Shown here: positions 18,784 to 29,561 of the stretch, piece by piece
Layout of the letters: each line of letters opens with the position of its first letter
Position numbering within the stretch: position 1 is the first letter of the stretch
Origin: Paragorgia papillata
Taxonomy: Eukaryota; Cnidaria; Anthozoa; Scleralcyonacea; Coralliidae
DNA length: 64,000 nucleotides
Assembly (NCBI GenBank): GCA_035771165.1
Contig: JAWNZC010000446.1
Coordinates: 1,798,001 to 1,862,000 of the forward strand
Reading direction: 5' to 3'
Position numbers and translations under genes: made by a program
Notes under the pieces: generated by a model
The model's database searches: none
What the model was told of the DNA's origin: nothing
The model's input: the letters and a program-made list of their open reading frames with translations, nothing else

Positions 18784-21700
18784 TCAGTGACTTTGCTGAG
18801 GAAGTTCGGGGAGACCAAACTCGTCGACTTTGATGCCATCCTAAACCACCAAAGAGAGATCCAAACGTTATCCCAAACTCAAGTAATTTTTAAAACATGA
18901 GCAGCAGTGTTTTAGGGGCCGATTACATGGAGATTTTCATCCGGCCGGGCTAAAATTTCAACCCGGTCTTCTTATTAAATCCTTGTAATATGCATGAACG
19001 TAGCGATTACATGGAAAAAATATCAGCCCGGGCTGAAAGTTAGCCCGGTTTGCGTTACCCGGAATAGAATTTTCAGCCCGGTCAACTGGACTGAAATCGC
19101 CCATGTAATCGCTCAAAATTTTCAGCCCGAGCTGAAGTAAGCATGCATGTGAACGGTGTCGATCGATCATTACGCAGTCGCAAAGCAAAAATTCTTCGAT
19201 TTCCTACGTGCTTTATTGATTAAAATTTGGGTTTCAGCCCGGGTTGAAATCGCTCATGTAACCGCAATAAAAACGCAGCCCTCCTAACCGGGATGAAATT
19301 TCAGACCGGGATGAAATTTCAGACCGGGATGAAATTTCAGACCGGGATGAAATTTCAGACCGGGCTGAAAATCTTCATGTAATCGACCCCTTAAAAGATT
19401 TAAAACACGAAGCAATAGCCGAGTGTTTTAGATCTGGTAAAACACGTACTGCGAATACTTAAAAAACGACCTTTTTTGGTAGAGGCGCAGTAATTTTGAA
19501 AACAACGTTGTCTAAGCTGATAATTAAAACACGTACTGCAACATTGATGCTGGAAGAATTGGGGTTGACGTAAAATAGCTCACCACTTAAGAAAGTATAT
19601 AGTTTGGATTAAATTGCTTCAGGTACGTCGTAATTGATTCATAGTTTTGTTTTAGTTTTGTTTCTTTTTTTGAAATAACTATCAATTCATCTGTAACATA
19701 AGAACTGTCTTTGGAGTTCCACATTAACTTTTGAATTTCCAAAATAAGAAATTTCGTGGGAAGGCTGACCGCATGTTCGACTATTTTGCACTCCTGCTTG
19801 GCCCAATTTTCTTCAGCTAAAATGGTTAATGCAAAGACAGACGGGTGTCTTTATTTCTATAGCAGAGCATACTCACATTAACAGTGTTTTGTAAATCAAA
19901 TAAACTAAAACCTTGACCTGTACTTTTCGCCTTTTTTTTCAACACGTTGTATTATAAATCAGGAGGCGACAATATCTTAGGCAAATATTCACAGTAAAAT
20001 GTGTACAAATTATTATCCTAATTGAAATCGGTATCAACATACGCTGTAATTATTGAACGATACTAAATCAAAACAGATACGACAGCTAAGATAGGAGTAA
20101 AAGAAAGATCAAACTAGACTTGTGACAATAACATGAACTGTACCTTGCTAGCACTTGGATCCGTGAGGTCATTGTCGGGAGCCGCGGGAGCTTTTTCTGC
20201 TTCATCCAGGTACGACGTGTCTTCGTCAAAAGCTAAGTCATCTCCCAAAGCATCTAGTTCTACAAAAACACAGAAGGGGAACTCTACCATAAATCCATAT
20301 GATTTCTAATGAAGATACAGCATAGTAATGTATGAGATAACGAGGTAAAATATCCAAAAAAGGAAAAAAAATAAACCAAAAGAGAAAGGAGAAAATCAGA
20401 GAGGAGAAAATCAGAGAGGAGAAAATATTTTAGGATAAAAATGGTTTTAGACAACGAATAAAAAGAATATGTGAGAAACACGATTAAAAAGGAGTATCAG
20501 AATAGGAAAAAGATAAGAAGTGAACAAAAGAAATAAAACAAAGAGGAAAGGGAAGAAATGGAAATAAGGAACCAAGATAAAGACAGAGATTACAGTAGGA
20601 GGAAAGTGAAAACAATTAAAAATCTAAAGTAAAGGTATATGTTTAGACAAAATGATAAGAAAGGAAATCAACTGACCGTACCGAAAAAGATGGCTTCTTG
20701 TACATCCACAATCCTTTGCGCACATTAAACATTGTTTCTTGCAGGGTTTTAGACCCCGGTCTCGAATTAGTCCGGTTCTGGTAGGAATGAAGTTCGTGCT
20801 TATTTAATCCATGTTAGCATGATAAACAATGTTTAGTTGCTATTTTAGCTGATTTGAGGTCGCAAAGCATTATGGTTAAATGTACCGCCGCCATCTTTTT
20901 TGGTACCGTGAATTGGAAGGCGATAAAAAGCCTGAACAGGTAACGGAAGAAAATTACATTACCAGACAAAAAAATTATCTTTTTTAAATATAAATAGCAA
21001 CGCAAAGCGTGTGGAAGAAAGAAGGAGAAGGGAAGAAATAGGAGGGGGAAAGAAAGGAACGTTGGAACGGTGAAAGATTGGCCAAAAGGGTATAATCACA
21101 GCAAAAAATATAATAATCCAGGCATTTACCTGCTTCTAAGTCATCTTCGTCGAGGTCAGGTGTACCGTAAGATCGCCCGAGGGTTTCTTGAACTTCGTTT
21201 GCTTGGTCAAGTAAGTCCGACAAATCATCTTGTAGATCCTAAAACGTGAAGCATATAACGACTTCAACAATCGCTAACTGATGATTTCAACTCGCATTCA
21301 GTATGACCTGCAATTCATAGTTGTGTCTTAATTATAGATTATTCAACATCATGGGTTTACAACAGTATTTATTCTTTTAATTATATTTTGAAGTAAGATT
21401 ACAGCAATTTTAAGTTTGATTTACTGTCGTGGCAATAGAAGCGTTCCTAAAATATTTTTGCAATTCATTTGCTATGTTTGATCAATTCATTTGATGAAAA
21501 TTATTGCTAACTTCCTGTTTTGAATTTGATTGGTTTCTAGTTTTTAAACAACCAATAAGAAAAAGGATTATTTGCCAAACACCAATCAAATTCAAAACAT
21601 GACTCAAAACAGGAAGTTGTCAACGAATCAAACAATCAAATGAATTGTTCAACTTGAGGAATATATCGCAACAATATTTTAGGAACGCTTCTATTGCCAC

Positions 21701-24700
21701 GACAGTAAAAACTTTAATATTTTACAAATTTCATTTAAAACTATAAATACAATATTAAAACCAGTTTCTGTAACACCAACCCAAATGTTATTTTATGCCT
21801 CAAGTTATACAAACGTACCTCAATTTGATCAAGATTTACTTTCTTGTATTCTTTTTTCATTTCTTTTAATCCTGTTTTCATTGCATCAACCTTTTAAAAC
21901 ATACATAATACCAACAGTTGCAAAATTATCATGATCCAAACAAGCAAGAAACTTACAACAGTACACCAGGAGTAATCAAGCTTAATATTCATCACAGTCT
22001 ACCATCAAAGACACTGATATGTAATATGTATTATAAAACTTACTGTAGTTTTAGTGTCTTTTAAAGTTTGAGTGGCATAATTCGTTTGTTCCATATTAAA
22101 TGATTGCTGTCTAAGATTTTCAAGTTGACTTTCATACCTAAAGAATCAAGAAATGTAAATATTAAAAATTATTAACTCCAATACAACTAGGTGCCAATAA
22201 ATCTTGTGGTCTCAGTTATCTCACTACAGTAGTTTTGGTAGCCCTAATTGCCTAGTAGTTTTGGTAGTTCAAGTAGTTTTGTTTCATGTGTAGTCTGTAC
22301 TTTTTACTGAACTTTGCAACGACATACAGAGAAAAAAGAATATCAACGATAAATATAAGCAAGTAGACAGGGCGACCACAACCGTTAAACCAACAGACCT
22401 TTCCGCACGAAGTGTGTGGATAACGCGTTGAGAGATTTGATTGGCTCTCGCAAAACTTCGGACATCCAAAACTTCGTCCAAACAGTCCACTCCGAACAAC
22501 TTTGAACATTAGCCAATCAAATTTGTCAAAAAGAAAGATCACGTGATCCATTCACTTGTGGGCCCATAATACAGAATTATTAGTTAGCTAAAAACAACAG
22601 GTCAGAGGGTGGTCAAGACCACGTCACTTACATTTCACACATATTGACCTCCATGTCCTAGGGTTGTTGGTCACGTAAAAATGATATTGGGCATAATTAT
22701 AGTTAAACAGTTTGTTTTTAAATGACATAGTCTGGGTAGTCTTGGTACACTCTGAATAGAGTCATGGTACAGTCTGGGTAGTGAATAGTTTTGGTACAAT
22801 ATTGGTAGTCCTGGTACAGACGTCTGGGTAGTCTGGCCTACAAACTGCCCAAACTACATACCAAGACTTAACCTCCGGCACTACCGGGGCTACATTGTAT
22901 TCTACTATTCAGACTATGTGACAAAACTACAAAGACTACCCAGACTACATACATGTACCAAGACTATCCAGTTTGTACCAAGACTACCCATACATGTCTA
23001 CCAGACGCGCTCTATAAACAGCGCTCCTCGGAGACTCAAGGTCTCACACGCCTACTAAATCTGAGCCAGACAAGTGTTGTAGAACTACAGCGCCGCCGCA
23101 TGCCGTTTTATTGCTTCGCAGACTACGTTTTATCTTTCATTGTTTATTTAAAACCTGCTGTACGTCAACTATGCTTAAAGTGCGAACTCTTTTGTAAGTT
23201 TGTTTAGGTTTGAAAAGCGACTTTCCAATTTAGTTAGTTATATTCACAGCAGTTAGCGGATTTATTACTCGGGCTACCTGTGGTAGACTGAGTCTAGGTT
23301 TCGGCTCCGTTTCTGTGTTTTGTTTTGTTTTTCCACAAAAGATGGTAAAATTGCGCAATACCTCCCGTCAGCCTTTGCGAAACTGTGAGGCATGTAATGT
23401 AGCCACTGTAGCGTGGTCGAATTTGCGAGTTCTTTTACAAATTTGCAAGTATATAAACTCGATTAAATTCAACACACAAATTAAATTCATCTCGGCAATT
23501 AAATTTGTCGGAGTCAAACAGATAATGCAACGATTAATGCGTGTTCAAGTTACATGACGACTATCATCGCTTCAAATTAAATGTTTCTCTTCTGTCTGTG
23601 ACAACTCAGCACCATGTTTTCAAGAAGTCGTTTTCAGGCTCCATGAGTAAAAACAATTAAATTTGACTGAAATTGGATGTTTAACTCGACGTAACGTTGC
23701 ATTACTGACAAAGTTAAATCAAATTAAATTCATCTGAATTAAATTCATCTGAATTAAATTTGTCTATTGTACAACATTTAGCACAGGCCTTAGTGGCTTT
23801 CAAAAACTTAAAAATCGCATCACATTGCCGATTTGTCTTTGGGGAAAAACTATATATACTATATAGTCATGTGTACATCTGTTTTTCGAGTATAAAACTT
23901 GAAATCTCAAGTGGGAACCCAACTAACTTCTTAAATTATACTCTCTGCCAAGTACAGCTAGTATATACTGTAATTATGGTGTTGCAAGCTTGTAAGAATG
24001 ATGTTGAGGTGGTTTGTGTGTGGTAATATATCACCCAGAAAATAACTAAAGACATGTACTTGTACCCAGACTACATACCAAGCTAGACTACCCAGATGGT
24101 ACAAAAACTACAAAAACTACCCAGAGTGTACCATCAGACTGGCCCAGAGTGAGACTACCGTATATCATGTTAATGATATAGTCCAATTAATTAAGTCTAC
24201 TCAGTTAACCAAGCTGGCCTGGTAAGCTGGAATGAGATTTAAGTTGTGATAAATATTACATGAGGCAGGCTGGCTCAGTAAGCTGGGATGAGTTTTGAGT
24301 TAATGTCAATGATTTCAACCCAACATTTGCATAAATGTTGTTTGCATAAATGTTGTTTCATTTGGGTAAAGTTACATTACTTTTACTGAAGTTTTACATT
24401 GTTATATTTATGCTGATGCATTTTTTGTAAGTATCGTTAATAAAAAGAGTATAATATTGCCTTAGTTAACCTGCAAAACCATCTTCACGAAGGCTAATTA
24501 ATCTATTTTCAATAAGTCTTCACTATGATCATGAAATGCACAAACAAGGTTTTAATGCACTATGTCTGTTTGTTTCAACCTTATTTATTCACATAAAGTC
24601 AAGTTAGTAAACAAATTGCGCGTTGGAATGAGGCAAACAGTTTTTCAGCCCATTTTGCTTGGCCAAATCGGCAAAAAGCAAAATTTTACATGCATAGGGA

Positions 24701-27024
24701 AAAGGTGAAATTCTCAACTCGCTTAACCAACTTGGCTTGGCAAGTAGCAACCAGGATCCAGCAAGGTAGGCCAGCTCGGTGCCATGTAATCGAAATTTTG
24801 AAACAATCTTGAGATGATGAGATGATAAATATATGAAGTGGGCCAACTTGGTTAACCCACCTCAGGTAATCGGACCATTTTCATGCACCGTATAAAATAT
24901 ATGAGAATTCAGTTCATGAAAAATACACTGATATCTGTAACCATTAAATACAGCACTTGCATTAAGTTTGACAGAGCCATTAAATATGAACCTGGTCAAC
25001 TACTTATTTATTTATTTATTTATTAACTTTACAACCATACAAGTGGGCGAAAGAATTAATACAAGTTAAAAATAAAAACGATGCAAGACTTGATCATGGT
25101 TGAAGGTATGGTCAACAGGACATGAGTCCCATGTGAAGACCAACCTGACAAAAAATACGGAGTGAACATAAATTAAAGACAAAGACTAATACACTATTTA
25201 CATACAATAGGACAGATTAAGAACAACAGCTTAAGTTGTAAGAACGACACTTAGAGCAGTAGGTTTTCCAAGTGCGCATTCTATTTACTTCAAAAGTGGA
25301 ATCTAATTGAGAAGAGTAGTAAATATAAAGTTGGTGCTTAAAAGAGGAAACAGACGTACTATTACGGATGATCGGAGAGAGATTGTTCCAGAGAAAGACA
25401 ATTCAGTTAAAAAAAAAGTTCCTAAAAAGAGAAGTCCTGCAAGGATTGGCTTGAAGCAAGTTGTCCTTGCTTGAACGGGTGCGAGACGAGCGATGAGAAG
25501 AAAAAGAGACAAAAGAGGAGATTTCTAGATCGTAGACGCCTTGTTTGCATTTGAAAAAAAAGATAAGATCTTTTATTTCAAGCCAGTACGATATCGGTAG
25601 TAAATTGAGTTTCTTGAGACGCTCAGAATAAGACAATTCGTTGTCTTGAAGTATAAATTTGGTAGCTCGTCTTTGAACACCCTCCAGGATCGCAAGATCA
25701 CATGACGAACCTTGAGGTGCCCAGATCTCACTGGCGTACAACAGGTGAGATCGGACGAGTGCGAGATAGAGTAGCCAACGGCAGCGAGTGTCAGTCATTT
25801 GAGTACAATTCCTGCGAAGAAAGCCAAGCAAATGGTTGGCTTTAGCAGCTAGTACAGCTGGCGATGTGAGGGGACCACTTGAGGTCATTGCTGACAACCA
25901 CACCCAAGTTGACTTGATTGGCAATACTCTTGACTAGTTCGTTGTTGAGGTAATAAGAGTGAGTTGGAGGGTTGCGTTTGCGAGATACCCTGAGCAGGAG
26001 CATCTTTGACACATTAAATTTCAGTTGCCAGGACAGCAACCAGTTGCACATAGAGTCGAGATCAAGGAATGTGCTGATAAAATTCAAAGTTTATTTAAAA
26101 TATGCAATCTCGTTCCCAGAGCCCACTTTCCCCACCCAGGAAATGAGAGACTCTGGGATAATCCATTCACGCCATCACAGGATTCTTGTTATCCGGAAGA
26201 AGAGTTATATAGAGTTCACTGTGTTCATCAGCCAATGATATCAATGTGAAATGGATTATCCCAGAGTCTCTCATTTCCCGGGTGGGGAACGTGGGCTCTG
26301 GGAACGAGATTGTAAAATATGATGAACATTTTCTACCCATAATTCATGTTGATAATATTGTTTCCAGGCCTATGACTCGAGGACTTGTAAAGCAACCAGA
26401 ACAAGTCAACCCTAATAGGTATTTTATATGGTGCATGAAAAAGTTGCTGTTTAGCCTTAGATACCTACATTTTCTTCTGTTTTAAAACTCTCATTGCTTT
26501 TTGTTTAACCATGTTCTAAATATATTTAAAGCAAAGTAATAAAAAATTAATACACTGACAGTCATATTAAAGGATTATTACAGGAGACACAAACTGTAAA
26601 TGTCACAGTGCTCTACTTTTTAGTGAATATAAGATAAGATTGATTGATCGAGGAATTGAATTCGTTTGATGCAGAGTTGCAGACATTGTGCAGTGTGTAC
26701 CTTTGAAGCTCCTTCTCTCATTTTCTTCATTTGGTCCTTGTACTTTTTCAGCTCCATGTCAAGTTTGGAAATCTTCTTTTCGATTGATTCTCCTCGATTG
26801 TCCACCTAACAGAAAGAAAATAACTACTATTAAAGGCAAGGTTTTCTTGGACAGCTTGGGAATGAAATTCTCAGTCTCTGAACACAAAATTATGTGTCTG
26901 CCAATCTATGCCAAAAATATTTTAAACGAAGAGACGTCAATAAAACAACACTTACATTTGCTATGCACTCAGTAAGGTTTGGCGGTGGCTCTTTAGGTTT
27001 TCCTTTACCAAAAATCCTGTTCAT
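18784..27024 (-). CDS. CHMP5: CHMP5 (VPS60), ESCRT-III subunit, 8 coding exons
   Basis: Join (minus): 26956-27024, 26701-26805, 26469-26515, 22044-22137, 21819-21890, 21130-21238, 20144-20259, 18784-18840. All introns are GT-AG, and phases add to 669 nt (222 aa; human protein 219). The N-terminus [20 protein letters not shown] is the basic first helix of CHMP5. Exon 3 encodes [15 protein letters not shown] and exon 4 [17 protein letters not shown]. Exons 6-7 encode [15 protein letters not shown] and LDALGDD, and exon 8 ends [17 protein letters not shown]5 is an ESCRT-III protein of the late endosome that binds LIP5/VTA1 and acts late in multivesicular-body sorting. Introns 3-7 are enlarged by a LINE and several MITEs. 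No frame damage seen, so the gene is presumably functional. Confidence 0.95.
18914..19391. mobile_element. Element D: GC-rich self-similar foldback in CHMP5 intron 7
   Basis: Termini AGGGGCCGATTACATGGAG and its near complement (CTTCATGTAATCGACCCCT) are inverted. The interior repeats CAGCCCGGGCTGAAA-type palindromes in both orientations. Near 19296-19370 there are four tandem 18-bp copies of GGGATGAAATTTCAGACC. No ORF. Flanks are T/A-rich and the target duplication is ambiguous. Confidence 0.75.
19392..19530 (+). repeat. Copy of the ATAGCCGAGTGTTTTA repeat
   Basis: A diverged copy of the family seen twice in tandem at 63311-63875: TAAAACACGAAGCAATAGCC then GAGTGTTTTA, ACGTACTGC and GTAGTAATTTTGAAAA-like blocks. 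The TAAAACAC...GTGTTTTA core can form a hairpin. Confidence 0.65.
21420..21709. mobile_element. 290-bp MITE in CHMP5 intron 5
   Basis: Inverted termini of ~37 bp (TACTGTCGTGGCAATAGAAG, CGTTCCTAAAATATT) at both ends. Sub-terminal inverted blocks include AACTTCCTGTTTTGA. A TA duplication is possible, which would fit mariner-type mobilisation (inference). Confidence 0.8.
22190..24175. repeat. Self-similar repeat built from TAGTCTGGGTAGTCTTGGTA motifs
   Basis: The zones 22205-22290, 22725-22990 and 24055-24165 are filled with degenerate copies of GGTAGTCTTGGTAC and, in the other orientation, GTACCAAGACTACCCAGACT. The orientation switches near 22845, giving an inverted architecture. The middle (23000-24050) holds a dispersed AATTAAATTCATCTGAATTA segment (23715-23800) whose relative is at 32915-33060, both ending at GCGCAGGCCTTA-like sequence. 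It lies in CHMP5 intron 3. No gene recognised. Confidence 0.6.
24180..24875 (-). mobile_element. Element F: same family as element E (45447-46001)
   Basis: Read on the minus strand it follows element E block for block: GTCCGATTAC end, TTAACCAAGTTGGCCCAC, TATTTATCAT, TGTTTCAAAATTTCGATTAC, ATGGCACCGAGCTGG, AACTGTTTG. It lies in CHMP5 intron 3, contains no ORF, and is more diverged and A/T-shifted than E. Confidence 0.7.
25003..26092 (-). mobile_element. 5'-truncated CR1-like LINE in CHMP5 intron 3
   Basis: The minus strand ends with a (TTTA/TAAA)n tail at 25003-25024. It encodes only the part after the RT active site: [20 protein letters not shown] (26087-25842 frame), [15 protein letters not shown], then in another frame [27 protein letters not shown] and [20 protein letters not shown]. 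It is the same family as the copy at 55735-57830 (near-identical [10 protein letters not shown] and [10 protein letters not shown] blocks). Frameshifts make it dead. It has the same strand as the host gene. Confidence 0.87.
26105..26312. mobile_element. 208-bp palindromic MITE with 9-bp TSD
   Basis: Ends are CAATCTCGTTCCCAGAGCCC and its complement; the arms extend ~65 bp to GGATAATCCATTTCAC-like sequence. It is flanked by TAAAATATG on both sides (26096-26104 and 26313-26321). It inserted immediately upstream of the truncated LINE in CHMP5 intron 3. Non-coding. Confidence 0.9.
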
Positions 27025-27090
27025 TTTAAAGCTTAAAAAACTATATAAAAAATATGATGCGCTATAATTCAAGATGTACAAGGACGTACA

Positions 27091-27246
27091 GGATATGAGA
27101 TGACTTCGATGATTTCGATGATTTCAGCAACATGAAAATAATCGGTGACGTCATGTTCTCCTCGCGATCGCGTCGTGGGCATGCATGCATGGTCGATCGT
27201 GTGCGTGGGATTGTGCGTGGGATGGGATGGGATGGGATGCACGAAT
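27091..27246 (+). repeat. Second copy of the 15172-15296 repeat
   Basis: Begins ~67 bases upstream of the CHMP5 start codon, so it overlaps the expected promoter or 5' UTR region. It carries three extra GGGAT units. Effect on transcription unknown. Confidence 0.75.
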
Positions 27247-27705
27247 GGGGTTACAGACTGGGCAGAGATCTTTTCAGGGGGAGAAGAGCTGCGCGAGCGT
27301 AAACCAGAAAAATTGGGAAAAACTTACCCAATGCAAACGAGTTTTCTGATTGGCTATAAGTAACCAATCGCATCGGTTGTCTTTCCTGAAAGATCGGCAG
27401 GAATATCATTTGATCAATTTGATCGCCATGGTAGACCAAATAATGATGGTAATCCTCGCTCCGTCGCAGATCCCAAATAATCAGGACAATGTCTATGCGT
27501 ACGTAGGCTAATTAATAATGAGATGCGAAAAAAATAGCCAATCAGATGCGAAAGACATTTGCTATTCCCACCGTCGTCCGTCGATGAGCAAAAAAAGGAG
27601 GTCCGGGATGTAAAAAGGATGAGCGAGAGTTAAAAATAGATAAATTAAATAATTAACACTGTCTATGTCCGCCCTTGCTAAACAAAAACAGCGTCTTCAG
27701 AAGTG

Positions 27706-28159
27706 TTAAATAAAAGAAAAACGTTCGTTGAGTCCGTGAGGATGAAAGGTTCCAATTTTGAAAATGAGACGCTTTTCTTGTCTTTTGCGGCTGTCATTAC
27801 CACCAGAAATGGGTGAGATGGCACAAACTTTTATGTCCGAAATACAATGGTTGACACTATTAAAATGTCGGGCGACAGGCCTGCCACCATCATTGTTCCT
27901 CACGGAACGAAGATGTTAGCAAACCTGTCAGATAAACGTCTGCCAGTTTCACCAATGTAAAAAGCATGCAACATTTATTGCAAGATATACAGTAAATGAT
28001 GTTAGAAGAGGTGCAAGTGAAATTATGCTGAATAACAAAATTAGATACATGTAGCGGAGTTAAGAAAAGAACACGTGTAACAACGGGTACGAGAGCAAGG
28101 AAAGGTACCCACTGGTGCCAGTTTACAACGCCGTGGAACTGGCAGTCGTTTATCGACAT
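27706..28159 (-). pseudogene. GIY-YIG endonuclease fragment, copy 2
   Basis: Two minus-strand frames together give SSNIIYCISCNKCCML, then GRPVARHFNSVNHC and RQEKRLIFKIGTFHPHGLNE. Compared with copy 1 it has deletions in the Cys-rich region and a one-base change after CCML that breaks the frame. No RT domain adjoins. It is inactive by itself. Confidence 0.7.
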
Positions 28160-28442
28160 TTATCACCCGACATTTTAATAGTGTCAACCATTGTATTTCG
28201 GACATGCATGAAATCACCCGTAAAGCGTCTCATTTTCAAAATTGGAACCATTCATCCTCACGGACTCAACAAACGTTTTTTTCTTTTACAGTTTAACACT
28301 TCCGAAGTTGACGCCGTTTTTGTTTATAGGCATTGGCTAATTTTTTGGCATCTCATTATTAATTTGTTCTTGTTATTTTTATCTGATTGGCTTATTTTTG
28401 GTCACATGATTATCTTTCTTATATAAGCTCGTTTTACGCTTC

Positions 28443-28476
28443 TCTCTGACGAAGGGCCTTCGCTCGAAATGTTAGA
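28443..28476 (+). ncRNA. Hammerhead-like ribozyme motif in Penelope-like copy 2
   Basis: Identical to 17388-17421 over the whole motif (TCT stem I, CTGACGA, GGGC/GCTC stem II, GAAAT, GTT, AGA), although flanking bases differ. Conservation in both copies is compatible with function but also with recent common origin. Confidence 0.55.
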
Positions 28477-28609
28477 CTCCTACGTTCTCTGTTTCGCAGT
28501 ATATCTAACCTTACTATAAATTTCGATTGTTGTTTCAACACTGCCTATACGCAGCATTTAAACAATATAGGTCGGTTATCGCGCGCCTCGTGCTTCTATA
28601 CCCATGCAA

Positions 28610-28672
28610 CCTCTTTCGTGTTCAAATGACGTGAAACGTACCTTTATAAGAGTACATATGCACTGAGCTAGC
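28610..28672 (+). repeat. Half-copy of the 36053-36166 palindrome
   Basis: Shares TTTCGTGTTCAAATGACGT and TATAAGAGTACATATGCA with the right arm of the palindrome at 36053-36166. Confidence 0.75.
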
Positions 28673-28756
28673 TTTATGTATGTTGTACGTATGTATGTGT
28701 ATACATGTATATGTATGCATGTAAATGAGATTATATATAGACTATAATATATATAC

Positions 28757-28757
28757 A

Positions 28758-28795
<38 letters not shown>
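28757..28795. repeat. (TA)n microsatellite
   Basis: About 19 TA units, preceded by diverged TATG/TATA repeats from ~28675. Confidence 0.95.
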
Positions 28796-29377
28796 GTATT
28801 TATTATAAACGCATGCAGCTGCCGTTTTGTGATATTATTCTAGGTCAGTAATGCCTGCATGCGTGGAATACAGAGATGACAATTATAATCAGTTGCCCGC
28901 GGCTATGATCGTTTACGAGATATGCTACTGAGAACTGAGATCAGAAAATTCACCGACTTATACTTACATACTGAAATATATATTGAATCTTCTTGAAAAT
29001 TTATATTATAAAATAGAAAAATTAAATGCATTAACCAAAATTCGAATTTGTCACTTGAAAAATGGAAAATTTGTCATTTGTCACTGGAAAAATGGAAAAA
29101 TTCTATTAGTATTCTTTAGGTGAATTTCAGTTGCTATAAAAATTGTCGGAATAGGAACCAAACATTAATTTTAAAAAAAACATGTAGTGAGAATTGGCCG
29201 ACAGGAAGAATGTCAAACATTATTAAAATACTCATTAATAATTCATGACGAAAATTCAAAAGAAATCAATACCGTAGCAGTGGTTGTAAATCGGATACAG
29301 CATCGTCCTGAGTTTACACTAACTTTAGCTTCGATTTTCTCGGCTATTAAAACAGACCGTTAGATGCATTTGTATTC

Positions 29378-29449
29378 GCAGCCGAGCTGTATCTGATTTA
29401 CTACGGCTCGCTTGCAGCTCGCCTTGTAAATCAGATACAGCTCGGCTGC
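29378..29449. repeat. 72-bp foldback with perfect 24-bp arms
   Basis: Arms at 29378-29401 and 29426-29449 (GCAGCCGAGCTGTATCTGAT then TTAC, and complement). The 24-base spacer repeats part of the arm (CTCGCTTGCAGCTCG). It lies ~110 bases upstream of the start codon of the PAN/fibrinogen gene. Confidence 0.85.
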
Positions 29450-29561
29450 TCATGCTGTATCTGTTACTTAATAATAAATTTTTGGAACATGCAGGTGGCG
29501 AAAGAATGCTGCAGCTTAATTGCGCTAAAACGTTTTGACAAAACTTGGTCGACAGTTCACT

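Larger units (their letters stand above)
27455..28560. mobile_element. Penelope-like element fragment, copy 2
   Basis: Parallels 16390-17505 along its length, including the head-to-head inverted arrangement. The minus-strand GIY-YIG reading (27706-28159) includes FNSVNHCISDIKVCAISP and GGNDSRKRQEKRLIFKIG; the short plus-strand inverted part is at ~28130-28330. It ends with the hammerhead-like motif and ACACTGCCTATACGCA. It lies between CHMP5 and the PAN/fibrinogen gene. Confidence 0.78.

Noticed and set aside
25972..26249. Plus-strand ORFs over the MITE and LINE
   Set aside because: Antisense shadows of the LINE and of the palindromic MITE.
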